Assembly: GCF_024112395.2 (NCBI RefSeq)
Contig: NZ_CP078013.2
Coordinates: 372,001 to 436,000, forward strand
Direction of reading: 5' to 3'
Origin: Pseudomonas pergaminensis
GTDB lineage: Bacteria; Pseudomonadota; Gammaproteobacteria; Pseudomonadales; Pseudomonadaceae
DNA length: 64,000 nucleotides
Position numbers and translations under genes: made by a program. The notes beneath the pieces are model-generated. The model did not search any database, was not told where the DNA came from, and saw nothing but the letters and a program-made list of their open reading frames with translations. Shown here piece after piece: positions 45,247 to 56,011 of the stretch (positions are counted from its first letter, which is position 1; the number at the start of each line of letters is the position of its first letter).

Positions 45247-47809
45247 TTCTCAAGTAACGCCCGAGACTCTGTCCGAGTACCTGGCGCATCTACCGATGAC
45301 CGCTGAGCAGCGCGCCGAACTGGCGGGCTGCACATCTTTCACCGAGTTGCACGAGCGCTTGTCGTCGAAAACCTTCGACGCGCCCACTGATGCCGCCCAG
45401 GCATCGGTTGGCACGCGGTTGACCCTCAACACGGCCGAAGAGCTGCAAGACGCCGAAATGCTGGCGCTCGACGCTGAAGGTCGCGTGTGCCTCAAGGCCA
45501 CGCCGCCGATTCGTCGTACCCGCGTGGTACCGGAGCCATGGCGCACCAACATCCTGGTGCGCGGCTGGCGCCGTATCACCGGGCGCAGCAACCCACCGGC
45601 CCCACCGAAGGATGAGCGCGTATTGCCGGCCGCCCGCTGGCGTACCGTCGGCTCGATCCGCCGTTACATCCTGCTGGTGCTGATGCTCGGCCAGACCATT
45701 GTCGCCGGCTGGTACATGAAAGGCATCATGCCGTACCAGGGCTGGTCGCTGGTCGACTTCGACGAAATCCGCAACCAGACCCTGTTGCAAACCGCTACCC
45801 AGGTACTGCCTTACGCCCTGCAAACCAGCATCCTGATCATGTTCGGGATCTTGTTCTGCTGGGTGTCGGCGGGTTTCTGGACCGCGTTGATGGGCTTCCT
45901 GGAGTTGCTTACCGGCCACGATAAATACCGGATCTCCGGTAAAAGTGCCGGCGACGAGCCGATCCCAAAAGACGCCCGTACCGCGCTGGTAATGCCGATC
46001 TGCAACGAAGACGTGCCCCGGGTGTTTGCCGGCCTGCGCGCGACGTTCGAGTCGGTCGCCGCCACCGGTGACCTGGATCGTTTCGACTTCTTCGTGCTCA
46101 GCGACAGTAACGAGGCCGACATCTGCATCGCCGAACAGCAAGCCTGGCTTGACGTGTGCCGCGAAGCCGGTGGTTTCGGCAAGATCTTCTATCGCCGTCG
46201 TCGCCGTCGCGTAAAGCGCAAGAGCGGCAACCTCGACGACTTCTGCCGTCGCTGGGGCGGTGACTATAAATACATGGTCGTGCTCGACGCTGACAGCGTG
46301 ATGAGCGGCGAATGCCTGACCAGCCTGGTGCGCTTGATGGAAGCCACGCCGGATGCCGGGATTATCCAGACCGCGCCGCGTGCGTCGGGCATGGACACCC
46401 TGTATGCGCGCATGCAGCAGTTCGCGACCCGCGTCTACGGCCCGCTGTTCACCGCCGGCCTGCACTTCTGGCAGTTGGGTGAATCCCACTACTGGGGTCA
46501 CAACGCGATCATCCGCATGAAGCCGTTCATCGAGCACTGCGCCCTGGCGCCATTGCCGGGCAAAGGCGCGTTCGCCGGTTCCATTCTGTCCCACGACTTC
46601 GTTGAAGCAGCGTTGATGCGCCGTGCTGGCTGGGGCGTGTGGATTGCCTACGACCTGCCAGGCAGCTACGAAGAACTGCCGCCGAACCTGCTGGACGAAC
46701 TCAAGCGTGACCGTCGCTGGTGCCACGGTAACCTGATGAACTTCCGCCTGTTCCTGGTCAAGGGCATGCACCCGGTACACCGCGCGGTGTTCCTGACCGG
46801 CGTGATGTCCTACCTGTCGGCGCCGTTGTGGTTCCTGTTCCTGGTGCTGTCCACGGCCTTGCTGGCGGTGAACACCCTGATGGAACCGCAGTACTTCATG
46901 GCGCCACGCCAGTTGTACCCACTGTGGCCGCAATGGCATCCGGACAAGGCGGTAGCGCTGTTCTCCACCACTATCGTGCTGTTGTTCCTGCCAAAACTGC
47001 TGAGCATCATCCTGATCTGGGCCAAGGGCGCAAAAGAGTTCGGCGGCAAGTTCAAGGTGACCTTGTCGATGCTGCTGGAGATGCTGTTCTCCATGCTGCT
47101 GGCACCGGTGCGGATGATCTTCCACACCCGCTTCGTGCTCGCCGCGTTCCTCGGTTGGGCTGCGACCTGGAACTCGCCGCAGCGTGACGACGACTCCACC
47201 CCTTGGAGCGAGGCAGTCAAGCGCCATGGTCCACAAACCCTGCTGGGCTTCTTGTGGGCGCTGCTGGTGGTGTGGTTGAACCCGAGCTTCCTGTGGTGGC
47301 TGGTGCCGATTGTCGGTTCGCTGATGCTGTCGATCCCGGTATCGGTGATTTCCAGCCGTGTTGGCCTGGGCCTCAAGTCCCGCGACGAGAGCCTGTTCCT
47401 GATCCCTGAGGAATACAATCCGCCGCAGGCGCTGCTCTCTACCGACAAGTACACCCACGAAAACCGTTGGCACGCGCTTAACGACGGCTTCGTGCGTTCG
47501 GTGGTCGACCCGCAGCAGAACGCCCTGGCCTGTGCCCTGGCAACCTCGCGCCATGCCCAGGCCGAGCCGATCGAGTACCTGCGTGCCGAGCGTGTGCGTC
47601 ACGCGTTGAAGGTCGGCCCTGCCGGTCTCAACAACGGTGAACGCCTGGCCTTGCTCAGTGACCCGGTAGCCTTGGCCCGCCTGCACGAACAGGTCTGGAG
47701 CGAAGGCCATGCCGAGTGGCTCGCCGCCTGGCGGGAGTCGATCAAGGCTGATCCGCACGCACCGTTGCTGCCATTGCAACCGCTGTCGTCCCAGGCCCAA
47801 CCGGCCTGA
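45239..47809 (+). CDS. opgH: Glucan biosynthesis glucosyltransferase OpgH (MdoH)
   Basis: An 856-residue inner-membrane GT2 glucosyltransferase that elongates the linear beta-1,2-glucan from UDP-glucose. Two helices (about residues 140-215) precede the catalytic domain: [30 protein letters not shown] (DxD-like), [16 protein letters not shown] (TED-like) and [13 protein letters not shown] (R/QxxRW). A block of further helices and a C-terminal cytoplasmic tail follow. The ATG lies inside the opgG stop region, so translation is coupled. Confidence 0.95.
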   Translation: MSNSQVTPETLSEYLAHLPMTAEQRAELAGCTSFTELHERLSSKTFDAPTDAAQASVGTRLTLNTAEELQDAEMLALDAEGRVCLKATPPIRRTRVVPEPWRTNILVRGWRRITGRSNPPAPPKDERVLPAARWRTVGSIRRYILLVLMLGQTIVAGWYMKGIMPYQGWSLVDFDEIRNQTLLQTATQVLPYALQTSILIMFGILFCWVSAGFWTALMGFLELLTGHDKYRISGKSAGDEPIPKDARTALVMPICNEDVPRVFAGLRATFESVAATGDLDRFDFFVLSDSNEADICIAEQQAWLDVCREAGGFGKIFYRRRRRRVKRKSGNLDDFCRRWGGDYKYMVVLDADSVMSGECLTSLVRLMEATPDAGIIQTAPRASGMDTLYARMQQFATRVYGPLFTAGLHFWQLGESHYWGHNAIIRMKPFIEHCALAPLPGKGAFAGSILSHDFVEAALMRRAGWGVWIAYDLPGSYEELPPNLLDELKRDRRWCHGNLMNFRLFLVKGMHPVHRAVFLTGVMSYLSAPLWFLFLVLSTALLAVNTLMEPQYFMAPRQLYPLWPQWHPDKAVALFSTTIVLLFLPKLLSIILIWAKGAKEFGGKFKVTLSMLLEMLFSMLLAPVRMIFHTRFVLAAFLGWAATWNSPQRDDDSTPWSEAVKRHGPQTLLGFLWALLVVWLNPSFLWWLVPIVGSLMLSIPVSVISSRVGLGLKSRDESLFLIPEEYNPPQALLSTDKYTHENRWHALNDGFVRSVVDPQQNALACALATSRHAQAEPIEYLRAERVRHALKVGPAGLNNGERLALLSDPVALARLHEQVWSEGHAEWLAAWRESIKADPHAPLLPLQPLSSQAQPA

Positions 47810-47814
47810 TTCAG

Positions 47815-47845
47815 ACGCCCCCGAGGGCTTGCCTCGGGGGCGTTT
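47815..47845 (+). terminator. Terminator of opgGH
   Basis: ACGCCCCCGAGG-GCTTG-CCTCGGGGGCGT: 12-bp perfect stem just after the opgH stop; the T-run is short. Confidence 0.75.
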
Positions 47846-48005
47846 CAAGCGCTGGTCCTACAGCGTTTCCTGCTCCGTCCTTCCTGCGCTAACTCTCTGT
47901 TTTTTATAAACTATTTCGAAACAAAAGACCTTGGTCCGAGGCGTATTGCCGTGCCTGGGACTGAGTTAGCATCGCCCCCGGATTTGACGTGTCACTGGGG
48001 TATTC

Positions 48006-48806
48006 ATGAGCAAAGGTTTTTGTTCGGCACTGCTGATAAGCGCTGTCGCATTGATTCACATGGGCCTGGCACAGGCCGGCGCGATTGACGACGCGGTACG
48101 ACGCGGCGTGCTGAAGGTCGGCACCACGCCCACCTACGTGCCTTTCGAGATGACGGACAAACAGGGGCGCATCGTCGGTTTTGAAATCGACTTGCTCAGG
48201 GTCATGAGCCAAGCGCTGGGGGTGGAGCTCGAATTGGTATCCGTGCCCTACACCGAGTTGGTGGCGGGATTGATGGCGAAAAAATTCGACCTGATCGGCA
48301 GCGGCATGACGGTCACCCAAGAGCGCAACCTCAAGCTGAATTTCAGCGATTCGTTCATTGTCGTTGGCCAGTCAGTGTTGTTGCACCCAAGGTTCCTGGG
48401 CAAGGTCACCAGTGTCGAGGACCTCGACGATGCCAGTTACCGGATTGCTACCACCGAAGGCACCACGGGTGAGGCGGCCGCCCGGCGCTTTTTAGGCGCG
48501 GCCCGGATCAGCAGTTTTGCGACGCCCGAGGAAGGCGTACGCCAATTGCTGCAGGGCAAGGCCGATGCCTTTATCCATGACGCGCCCTACAACCTGATCG
48601 CCTTGAGTCGCCCGGAAAACAGTGCGCTGCTGGCGCTTGAGCAACCCTTCACCTTCGAACCCCTGGCATTCGGATTGAAAAAAGGTGATTTCGACAGCCT
48701 CAACTGGATCAATCACTTCCTCAACCAAGTGGCCCAGGACGGAACCTATGATCGGCTGCACGACAAGTGGTTTAAAGACACGGCCTGGCTGGTGGAAATC
48801 GACTGA
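48006..48806 (+). CDS. Amino-acid ABC transporter substrate-binding protein, paralogue 1
   Basis: A 266-residue periplasmic binding protein family 3 member with a signal peptide ending in AQA|GAIDDAV. LKVGTTPTYVPFEMTDKQGRIVGFEIDLL, FDLIGSGMTVTQERNLKLNFS and ADAFIHDAPYNLIAL are family hallmarks. It is clearly homologous along its whole length to the next gene and of the same length, so the two arose by tandem duplication. It has its own 196-bp upstream region and lacks a directly linked permease. Ligand unknown; polar amino acid likely. Confidence 0.87.
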   Translation: MSKGFCSALLISAVALIHMGLAQAGAIDDAVRRGVLKVGTTPTYVPFEMTDKQGRIVGFEIDLLRVMSQALGVELELVSVPYTELVAGLMAKKFDLIGSGMTVTQERNLKLNFSDSFIVVGQSVLLHPRFLGKVTSVEDLDDASYRIATTEGTTGEAAARRFLGAARISSFATPEEGVRQLLQGKADAFIHDAPYNLIALSRPENSALLALEQPFTFEPLAFGLKKGDFDSLNWINHFLNQVAQDGTYDRLHDKWFKDTAWLVEID

Positions 48807-49023
48807 AAGTCATAACTGCTTACACATCAATCCGTTGCCGGTGTCGTGTGCCCATGTGTCTATCGCTGCGTTTTGCCGCACCTTTGTGGGGCTTTTCCGA
48901 CATATGCCGATAACAAATAGCCGTGAAACCTTTGTGACGAGAGACGAGTGGGTTAGGATCGCACCCCGAAATGGTGCAGCCCTTTTTGCGCGCCGACCTC
49001 ATAAGAATCGTTCAGGGGACTTG

Positions 49024-49824
49024 ATGATGAAAAAGTATCTTTCGATGCTGCTGCTTGGCGTCACCGCGCTGGTCGCGGCCACTGCTGCCCAGGCGGGTGC
49101 TATCGATGATGCGGTCAAGCGCGGCACGCTGAAAGTCGGCATGGACCCGACTTACATGCCGTTCGAAATGACAGACAAGCGCGGTGAGATCATCGGTTTC
49201 GAAGTCGACATCCTCAAGGCCATGGCCAAGTCCATGGGCGTCAAGCTGGAGCTGGTCTCCACCGGCTACGACGGCATCATCCCGGCCTTCCTGACCGGCA
49301 AGTTCGACATGATCGGCAGCGGCATGACCCTGACCCAGGAACGCAACCTGCGCCTGAATTTCAGCGAACCCTTCATCGTGGTCGGCCAGACCCTGCTGAT
49401 CCGCAAGGACCTGGAAGGCACCATCAAGTCCTACAAAGACCTGAATGACGAGAAGTACCGTCTGACCTCCAAGCTGGGCACCACCGGTGAGATGGTCGCC
49501 AAGAAACTGATCTCCAAGGCCAAGTACCACGGTTACGACAACGAGCAGGAAGGCGTGCTGGACGTGGTCAACGGCAAGGCCGATGCCTTTGTGTATGACG
49601 CGCCGTACAACGTGGTTGCCGAGAAAAAAGTCGGTAACGGCAAGCTGGTATTCCTGGAAGAACCCTTCACCTTCGAGCCCCTGGCGTTTGGCCTGAAGAA
49701 GGGCGACTACGACAGCATCAACTTCATCAACAACTTCCTGCACCAGATCCGCAACGACGGCACCTACGATCGCATCCATGACAAGTGGTTCAAGAGCTCC
49801 GAGTGGCTCAAAGACATGGAATAA
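49024..49824 (+). CDS. Amino-acid ABC transporter substrate-binding protein, paralogue 2
   Basis: A 266-residue family 3 binding protein with signal peptide KYLSMLLLGVTALVAATAAQA|GA. Mature motifs: LKVGMDPTYMPFEMTDKRGEIIGFEVDIL, GSGMTLTQERNLRLNFSEPF, ADAFVYDAPYNVVA. It directly precedes the permease and ATPase genes, so it is probably their main binding protein. ATG 49024 (tandem with 49027) follows AGGGGA; the 217-bp stretch upstream shows no clear promoter. Ligand not determined by sequence. Confidence 0.9.
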   Translation: MMKKYLSMLLLGVTALVAATAAQAGAIDDAVKRGTLKVGMDPTYMPFEMTDKRGEIIGFEVDILKAMAKSMGVKLELVSTGYDGIIPAFLTGKFDMIGSGMTLTQERNLRLNFSEPFIVVGQTLLIRKDLEGTIKSYKDLNDEKYRLTSKLGTTGEMVAKKLISKAKYHGYDNEQEGVLDVVNGKADAFVYDAPYNVVAEKKVGNGKLVFLEEPFTFEPLAFGLKKGDYDSINFINNFLHQIRNDGTYDRIHDKWFKSSEWLKDME

Positions 49825-49832
49825 GGCTGGTT

Positions 49833-49967
49833 TGTAGTGAGCGGGCTTGCCCCGCGCTGGGTGGCGAAGCCGCCCCAAATCCATACACCTCGGTCTTTCT
49901 GAAACACCGCGGCGTCTGGTCTTAGGGCGGCTTCGCCACCCAGCGCGGGGCAAGCCCGCTCACTACA
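49833..49967. repeat. Long inverted repeat, larger REP-like family (copy 2 of 2)
   Basis: Arms TGTAGTGAGCGGGCTTGCCCCGCG... and ...CGCGGGGCAAGCCCGCTCACTACA, each about 46 nt including CTGGGTGGCGAAGCCGCCC, around a ~45-nt unique centre. It splits the binding-protein gene from its permease gene. Confidence 0.87.
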
Positions 49968-50005
49968 CAAAGGCGCTTGCCTTAGACTTTTTTGGATGTT
50001 GAGTA

Positions 50006-50965
50006 ATGAAACAGAAAAAAGCCCAATGGCCCTGGCACCTGCTTACCGTGGTCGTGCTGGTCGGCTTGGCCGGCGCCTTGTACTACGCCACCTCGTTGAT
50101 GTCCTACGAGTGGCGCTGGAACCGCGTACCGCAGTACTTCGCCTACCAGGCTGAAACCTCCCAGCGCGCCGCTGACATTTCCACGGTGGTGGAGTTGGTA
50201 CGCAAGGGCGATGTGGCCGAGGTGACCCTGCGCAACGACGCCGGCGCCGAGCAAAAGCTGACCGTTGCCGACAACAGCCTGCAAGTGGCGCGCGGCGACG
50301 ATGTGGCCGAAGGCGATGTTGTCGGTGTGACCCGGCAGTGGGCGTTGGGGCCGTTGATGTGGGGCTTGTGGACCACGCTGTGGCTGTCGGTGGTGTCTGG
50401 CATCCTGGGCCTGGCGATCGGCCTGGCAACTGGCTTGTGCCGTTTGTCCAGCAACCCGACATTGCGGGATCTGTCGACGATCTACGTCGAACTGGTGCGC
50501 GGAACGCCACTATTGGTGCAGATCTTCATTTTCTATTTCTTCATCGGCACGGTGCTCAACCTGTCCCGGGAGTTCGCCGGGATCGCCGCGCTGTCGCTGT
50601 TTACCGGCGCCTATGTGGCGGAAATCGTCCGCGCGGGTGTGCAGTCCATCACCCGCGGCCAGAACGAAGCCGCGCGGTCTCTGGGCCTGAGTGCCAGCCA
50701 GTCGATGCGCCATGTGGTATTGCCGCAGGCGTTCAAGCGTGTGCTGCCGCCGCTGGCCGGGCAATTTATCAGCCTGGTCAAGGACACATCCTTGGTGTCG
50801 GTGATCGCGATTACCGAGCTGCTCAAGAGCGGACGCGAAGTGATCACCACCTCGTTCTCGCCGTTTGAAATCCTGTTCTGTGTCGCAGGCCTGTACCTGC
50901 TGATCAACCTGCCGCTGTCGAAAATGGCCAGCCGGCTTGAGCGGAGGCTCGCGCAAAGTGATTGA
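50006..50965 (+). CDS. Amino-acid ABC transporter permease
   Basis: A 319-residue inner-membrane permease of the HisM/GlnP type. One N-terminal helix (residues 9-30) is followed by an extended ~70-residue periplasmic segment ([17 protein letters not shown]...), then the conserved core with about five helices and the ATPase-contact loop [30 protein letters not shown]. With no second permease gene it presumably forms a homodimer. Overlaps the ATPase gene by 8 nt. Confidence 0.9.
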   Translation: MKQKKAQWPWHLLTVVVLVGLAGALYYATSLMSYEWRWNRVPQYFAYQAETSQRAADISTVVELVRKGDVAEVTLRNDAGAEQKLTVADNSLQVARGDDVAEGDVVGVTRQWALGPLMWGLWTTLWLSVVSGILGLAIGLATGLCRLSSNPTLRDLSTIYVELVRGTPLLVQIFIFYFFIGTVLNLSREFAGIAALSLFTGAYVAEIVRAGVQSITRGQNEAARSLGLSASQSMRHVVLPQAFKRVLPPLAGQFISLVKDTSLVSVIAITELLKSGREVITTSFSPFEILFCVAGLYLLINLPLSKMASRLERRLAQSD

Positions 50966-51692
50966 AGTCCGCGATCTGGTAAAAGTCTTCGACACCCGTG
51001 GCCATGTGGTCCGTGCGGTCGACAACGTGACCACCCAGGTGGCCAAAGGCGAAGTGCTGGTGGTGATTGGCCCGTCCGGCTCCGGCAAGTCCACCTTCCT
51101 GCGCTGCCTCAATGGCCTGGAAGAATTCGACTCGGGTTCGGTGAGCATCGACGGCCTGCAACTGGCTGATCCAAAAACCGACGTGAACGCCTATCGCCGC
51201 GAAGTCGGCATGGTGTTCCAGCACTTCAACCTGTTCCCCCACATGACCGTGCTGGAGAACCTGTGCCTGGCGCAGAAAGTCGTGCGCAAGCGCGGCAAGA
51301 AGGAGCGTGAAGCCAAGGCGCTGGCGTTGCTGGAAAAGGTCGGCATTGCGCAGAAGGCCAACGAATTCCCCTCACGCTTGTCCGGTGGCCAGCAGCAACG
51401 GGTGGCGATTGCCCGTGCCCTGGCGATGGAACCCAAGGTGATGCTTTTCGATGAACCCACCTCGGCACTGGACCCGGAAATGGTCGGCGAAGTGCTGGAT
51501 GTGATGAAGACCCTGGCCCTGGAAGGCATGACCATGGTCTGCGTCACCCACGAAATGGGCTTTGCCCGCGAAGTGGCGGACCGGGTGTTGTTCTTCGATC
51601 ACGGCAAATTGCTTGAAGATGCCGCCCCGGCCGAGTTTTTTGATGCGCCGAAAGACCCACGGGCTCAAGCGTTCCTGCGCCAGGTCCTCTAG
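50958..51692 (+). CDS. Amino-acid ABC transporter ATP-binding protein
   Basis: A 244-residue polar amino-acid ABC ATPase: Walker [11 protein letters not shown]-loop [16 protein letters not shown], signature [16 protein letters not shown], Walker [17 protein letters not shown], switch His CVTHEMGFA, and the typical end [17 protein letters not shown] 50958 is chosen since GGAGG lies 10 nt upstream and family proteins begin MIEVRDL; translation overlaps the permease stop. Confidence 0.93.
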   Translation: MIEVRDLVKVFDTRGHVVRAVDNVTTQVAKGEVLVVIGPSGSGKSTFLRCLNGLEEFDSGSVSIDGLQLADPKTDVNAYRREVGMVFQHFNLFPHMTVLENLCLAQKVVRKRGKKEREAKALALLEKVGIAQKANEFPSRLSGGQQQRVAIARALAMEPKVMLFDEPTSALDPEMVGEVLDVMKTLALEGMTMVCVTHEMGFAREVADRVLFFDHGKLLEDAAPAEFFDAPKDPRAQAFLRQVL

Positions 51693-51733
51693 GTTCGCGT
51701 TCGCTCACCACAGTGACAGGCGCGACACTGGGC

Positions 51734-53641
51734 TCAAAGCCTGAATTTGCTAACCAGCGTCTGCAAATCCAGGCTTAGTTTGATCAGCTGAACACTCGCC
51801 GTCGCCGTTTCCTCGCTGGCAGCGGCTGTCTGCTCCGATACATCCCGCACCTTTAACACACTGCGATTGATCTCTTCGGCCACCGCGCTTTGTTCCTCTG
51901 CGGCCGCGGCGATCTGCGGGTTCATTTCCTGGATGACAGAGACCGTGCGGGCAATTGCGGCCAGTGCATCCCCTGCGTCACGGGTCAGTTCGACACTGTA
52001 GTCGGTCAAGGTGCGACTGCTGTCCATGACGTCGGCGACCTGTTGGGTGCCGGTGTGCAGTCCCTGGATCAGCCCTTCGATTTCTTCGGCCGAGTCCTGG
52101 GTGCGCTGTGCCAGGCTGCGGACTTCATCGGCGACCACTGCAAAGCCTTCGCTGGCAGTGCCCGCGCGGGCGGCTTCAATGGCGGCGTTCAACGCCAGCA
52201 GGTTGGTCTGTTGGGACACCGATTTGATCACGTCCAATACGCTGCCGATCTTCTGGCTTTCTTGCTGCAATGCCAGCATCGCACGACCCGAGAGAGCCAT
52301 CTCCTCCGCCAACTGGCCAATTTGCTCAACGGCCTGTGTCACCACTTTGTCCCCGGCGCTGGCTTGTAGATCGGCTTCATTCGCCGCGATAGACGCTTGC
52401 TCGGCATGCCGGGCGACCTCCTGGGCGGTGGCGAGCATTTCGTTCATGGCGGTCGCCACCTGGTCGGTTTCGTCTTTCTGGTTATTGATGCCAGTGCGGG
52501 TCTGCGCAGTGACGGCCGACAACTGCGTGGCGGCACTGGCGATCTGGCGGGCGCTGTCGCCGATGCCGCTGATCAGTCTGCGCAGGTTGCGGGTCATGTC
52601 ACTGATGGTTTGCTGCAGTTGGCCCAACTCATAGCGGCGCTTCACTTGGATATCGTGGCTGAGATCACCTTGCGCGATGCGGTTGGCGCAAACGAGTACC
52701 TGGCGTAATGGCACGGCAATCTGGCGGGCGATCCACCAGGCCGCCAGGGTGCCGAGCAGCAGGGCAGCAACCGTGACGCTGATGAGCAGGGTTCGCGTGT
52801 GCTCCGCTTCCCTGTCGCGCATGAGGGTCTGGGCCCGGCTGACCGCGTCGTTCTGGTCGAGCAACTGGTTGAGCTGCTGTTCAAACTGATTCTGCGCAGT
52901 TTCGGTGGTGACTTGAGCGTCCTTGAGTGCCAGCAACTGTTCGCGATAGTTCGCCAGGTCGGTTTTAAGCAGCGTGGAGTCGGCCGGCAGGTCAGTTACG
53001 GCGGCCTGGGCGACGTCGAGGGCATTGAGGGCGTGGCTGACGGCTTCGGCGTAGGCTTGCAGCGACTCGGCCGCCCAGGCGGGGCTCTGGGCGCGATCCT
53101 CGGCTTGTTCCATGACTTGGCGCAGGTTTTCGATGGCATTCAACGCTTGCTGGTCCTGTTGATCGGGTAACTCGCTGGCCAGTTGTGTGAGGGTGTCACT
53201 GGCCTGGAGCGCCGTCGCATGCAGGGGCGGCCGGATGTTTTCGCGCAGTTCGATCAACGGTGGCAGTTCCACCAGTGCGGTCTTGAAGCGCGTCACCAGG
53301 CCTTGCGCTTCCTGGATACGCTGCAGGTCGACCGGGTTCTTCAAGTGCTTCGCCAGGTAGCCCAGGTGTTGATCGATGTGGGCAATCTGCTGCGCCATTT
53401 TGCCCAGGCTGGCGGTGTCCGCCAGCGTTCGGTAAACGATACGGTCCGCGCGCATGGCTTCAGCGCTGATGGCCACCTGGCTTAAGGCTGTCAGGTTGCT
53501 TGAACGGAACAACACCGCATTCAAGGCCTGCCAACCGGTCATGGCGATGACGAAGCTGAGGATCAGCACCTGGCCAAACCCCACGGAGAGCTTGAGGCGG
53601 ATGCTGGCATTGACCAGCAGGCGGGTCAGCCGAGAGAACAT
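51734..53641 (-). CDS. Methyl-accepting chemotaxis protein with an atypical signalling tip
   Basis: A 635-residue chemoreceptor: TM1 (about 19-39), a ~240-residue all-alpha periplasmic domain whose length suits a helical bimodular (HBM) sensor, TM2 (about 284-306), HAMP (307-360), then the coiled-coil signalling domain. The hyperconserved hairpin tip normally reads [16 protein letters not shown], but here residues 493-500 are AGTASEGF; flanking [15 protein letters not shown] is normal. No C-terminal CheR-binding pentapeptide. ATG 53641 follows GGAGG. Ligand unknown; HBM receptors bind organic acids or amines. Paralogue of the next gene on the same strand. Confidence 0.92.
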   Translation of the reverse strand: MFSRLTRLLVNASIRLKLSVGFGQVLILSFVIAMTGWQALNAVLFRSSNLTALSQVAISAEAMRADRIVYRTLADTASLGKMAQQIAHIDQHLGYLAKHLKNPVDLQRIQEAQGLVTRFKTALVELPPLIELRENIRPPLHATALQASDTLTQLASELPDQQDQQALNAIENLRQVMEQAEDRAQSPAWAAESLQAYAEAVSHALNALDVAQAAVTDLPADSTLLKTDLANYREQLLALKDAQVTTETAQNQFEQQLNQLLDQNDAVSRAQTLMRDREAEHTRTLLISVTVAALLLGTLAAWWIARQIAVPLRQVLVCANRIAQGDLSHDIQVKRRYELGQLQQTISDMTRNLRRLISGIGDSARQIASAATQLSAVTAQTRTGINNQKDETDQVATAMNEMLATAQEVARHAEQASIAANEADLQASAGDKVVTQAVEQIGQLAEEMALSGRAMLALQQESQKIGSVLDVIKSVSQQTNLLALNAAIEAARAGTASEGFAVVADEVRSLAQRTQDSAEEIEGLIQGLHTGTQQVADVMDSSRTLTDYSVELTRDAGDALAAIARTVSVIQEMNPQIAAAAEEQSAVAEEINRSVLKVRDVSEQTAAASEETATASVQLIKLSLDLQTLVSKFRL

Positions 53642-53739
53642 GGTGAACCTCCGAATCTGAAAAAGCGTTTCGCAAACGCTAATTCGATTCGGAGTCATGC
53701 TGGGCTGATAACTACGTAGGAAATTTCACAAGCTATACG

Positions 53740-55656
53740 TTAGATGCGGAAACGCCCTACCAGCGTTTGCAGGTAAATACCCAGGCGTGCCAACTCGGCG
53801 CTGGACGCCGCGGTCTCTTCACTGGCCGAAGAAGTTTGTTCCGACACATCACGCACATTCAGCACGCTGCGATTGATCTCTTCGGCCACTGCGCTTTGCT
53901 GCTCGGCGGCGGTGGCGATCTGCGAGTTCATTGCCTGGATGGTCGAGACTGTGCGGGTGATGCTCGCCAAGGCGCTGCCGGCACGGCGCGTCAGCTCGAC
54001 GCTGCTGTCGGTCAGGCCACGGCTGTTATCCATGATGGTCGCGACCTGCTGCGTGCCGTTTTGCAGGCCGACGATCAGTTCCTCGATCTCTTCGGTGGAC
54101 TTCTGCGTGCGCTGGGCCAGGCTGCGCACTTCGTCGGCCACCACCGCGAAGCCCCGCCCGGCTTCCCCTGCGCGTGCGGCTTCAATGGCGGCGTTGAGGG
54201 CCAGCAGGTTGGTTTGCTGCGCAACGGACTTGATCACGTCGAGCACGCTGCCGATCTTGTCGCTTTCGCGCTTCAGATCACCCATGGCGACGGTGGAGTT
54301 GCCCACTTCGGTGGCCAGGCGTTCGATCTGGGTGATGGCTTCACCGACCACTTTGTCGCCCTCACGGGCTTGTTGGTCAGCGGCCACGGCAGCCTCGGAG
54401 GCTTCCTCGGCGTTGCGTGCCACTTCCTGCACGGTGGCGGCCATTTCATTCATCGCGGTTGCTACCTGGTCAGTCTCGACCTTCTGGCTGTTGACCCCGG
54501 CGCTGGTCTGTTCGGTCACGGCCGAGAGTTGCTCGGCGGCGCTGGCGATCTGGGTGACGCCGTCGCTGATCCCCCCGATCAGCTCGCGCAGGCCGACAGT
54601 CATGCTCTGCATGGCGCGTTGCAGTTGGCCCAGTTCATCCTGGCGCACGGAGGTCAGGTTGTGGCTCAGGTCGCCCGAGGCCACGCGTTCAGCCACTTGG
54701 AGCGTCTGGTTCAACGGGATGATGATCTGGCGGGTGATGGCCCAGGCGGCGACCAGGCCGAAGACCAGCGCCAATGCCGTGGCCAGCAGCAGGAAGTTCT
54801 TGGCCAGCGCGGCGTCGGTGTCGCGCACCACGGTTTGCGAGGCGGTGAGTTTTTCACTGTGGCCGAGCAAGATATCGCCCTGCGCGGTCATGATTTTCAA
54901 CGCCGCTGCGCTGGCAACTTGGGAGTCGCGGTACTGGCTGACCGCCGCGCGATAGGCCTGCAACGACACGCTGGCCTCTTGCAGGTTGGCCTGGTACTGC
55001 GCTGGCAGTTGCCCTTCGAGCTCGGTGATTTTCTTCAGGGCATTGTCGATGGCATCCAGGGCTGGTTGCTCGGCTTCGACTTTGCCGCTGTAGGTGTAGC
55101 CGCGTACCTGGAAGCGCGATTGCTGGATCAGCTTGCTCAGGTCGACCACGCTATTGAACTGGGTGACGCTGTCGCCTTGCAGCAGGGACTTCTCGACTTC
55201 ATTGATCTTGGCCACGGCATTGTCGGCGGTGTCGCCGAGCTTGCTGCGTGCACCTTCGCGCTTGAGTCCGGCCTGGACCATGGCGCCGAAGGCCTTTTTG
55301 TATTGATTCAAGGCGTCCTGTTGTTGTTCCACCAGGGCCTTGTCGGCGGGCTGCTCAATCAGCTCTGCGGCTTTTTTCAGGCCGCTGTCCAATTGCGTGA
55401 GCAGGCCGTTGACCGCATCGGTGCCTTGTTCGCCGCGCCGCATTTCGAAGTCCAGGCGCGCCAGGCGCAGGTCTTTGGTCAGTCCGTTGAGGCTGGAGAT
55501 AAAGCCCAGCTTGTCACCCCGACTGATCACATCGCCCAGGCCGCTCCAGCCGGTGAAGGTGATCATTAATGTCAGCAGCAACACCAGGCCGAAGCCCACG
55601 CCGAGTTTGGTTTTGACGCTGATATTCCCCAGCTTTTCGGCTAACCAACGATACAT
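53740..55656 (-). CDS. Methyl-accepting chemotaxis protein, probable HBM sensor domain
   Basis: A 638-residue chemoreceptor with TM1 near 16-38, a ~250-residue helical periplasmic domain containing [14 protein letters not shown] and [13 protein letters not shown] (the HBM pattern of McpS-like receptors), TM2 ([20 protein letters not shown]), HAMP, and a canonical signalling tip [20 protein letters not shown]. No pentapeptide tether. ATG 55656 is set by GGGGAG upstream and the helix start. About 100 bp upstream of the paralogous receptor gene, so possibly co-transcribed. Ligand probably a TCA-type acid or an amine by family precedent; unproven. Confidence 0.92.
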   Translation of the reverse strand: MYRWLAEKLGNISVKTKLGVGFGLVLLLTLMITFTGWSGLGDVISRGDKLGFISSLNGLTKDLRLARLDFEMRRGEQGTDAVNGLLTQLDSGLKKAAELIEQPADKALVEQQQDALNQYKKAFGAMVQAGLKREGARSKLGDTADNAVAKINEVEKSLLQGDSVTQFNSVVDLSKLIQQSRFQVRGYTYSGKVEAEQPALDAIDNALKKITELEGQLPAQYQANLQEASVSLQAYRAAVSQYRDSQVASAAALKIMTAQGDILLGHSEKLTASQTVVRDTDAALAKNFLLLATALALVFGLVAAWAITRQIIIPLNQTLQVAERVASGDLSHNLTSVRQDELGQLQRAMQSMTVGLRELIGGISDGVTQIASAAEQLSAVTEQTSAGVNSQKVETDQVATAMNEMAATVQEVARNAEEASEAAVAADQQAREGDKVVGEAITQIERLATEVGNSTVAMGDLKRESDKIGSVLDVIKSVAQQTNLLALNAAIEAARAGEAGRGFAVVADEVRSLAQRTQKSTEEIEELIVGLQNGTQQVATIMDNSRGLTDSSVELTRRAGSALASITRTVSTIQAMNSQIATAAEQQSAVAEEINRSVLNVRDVSEQTSSASEETAASSAELARLGIYLQTLVGRFRI

Positions 55657-55718
55657 GCTGCGAACTCCCCTGGAACAAGGCTTGGACTTATTCAAAGGTT
55701 ATCGGCAGGTTGGAAACA

Positions 55719-55985
55719 TTCTGTAGCAGCCGGCTTGCCTGCGAAGGCGGCCCGACAGACGACCACAATCTGACTGTCCCCCCACGATCCAAAAATGTGG
55801 GAGCTGGCTTGCCTGCGAAAGCGGCCTGACAGCACCACAATCTAACTGTCCCCCCACGATCCAAAAATGTGGGAGCTGGCTTGCCTGCGAAAGCGGCCTG
55901 ACAGCCGACCACAAACTAACTGTCGCCCCGCGATCCAAAATGTGGGAGCCGGCTTGCCTGCGAAGGCGGCCTGACAGCCGACCTC
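55719..55985. repeat. Head-to-tail tandem REP array (four units, ~73 bp)
   Basis: Four direct copies of a unit containing TGTGGGAGCTGGCTTGCCTGCGAAAGCGGCCTGACAG followed by CTGTCCCCCCACGATCCAAAA. The GGCTTGCCTGCGA core starts at 55732, 55806, 55878 and 55951 (spacing 74, 72, 73). Unlike REPINs all copies face the same way. An open frame through it on the minus strand is a repeat artefact. Confidence 0.9.
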
Positions 55986-56011
55986 GATGTTGGACCTTAC
56001 CGGGTACATAT

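Noticed and set aside
45290..47848. 852-codon open frame antisense to opgH
   Set aside because: His/Gln/Arg-rich shadow of a GC-rich gene; opgH on the plus strand has clear GT2 motifs.
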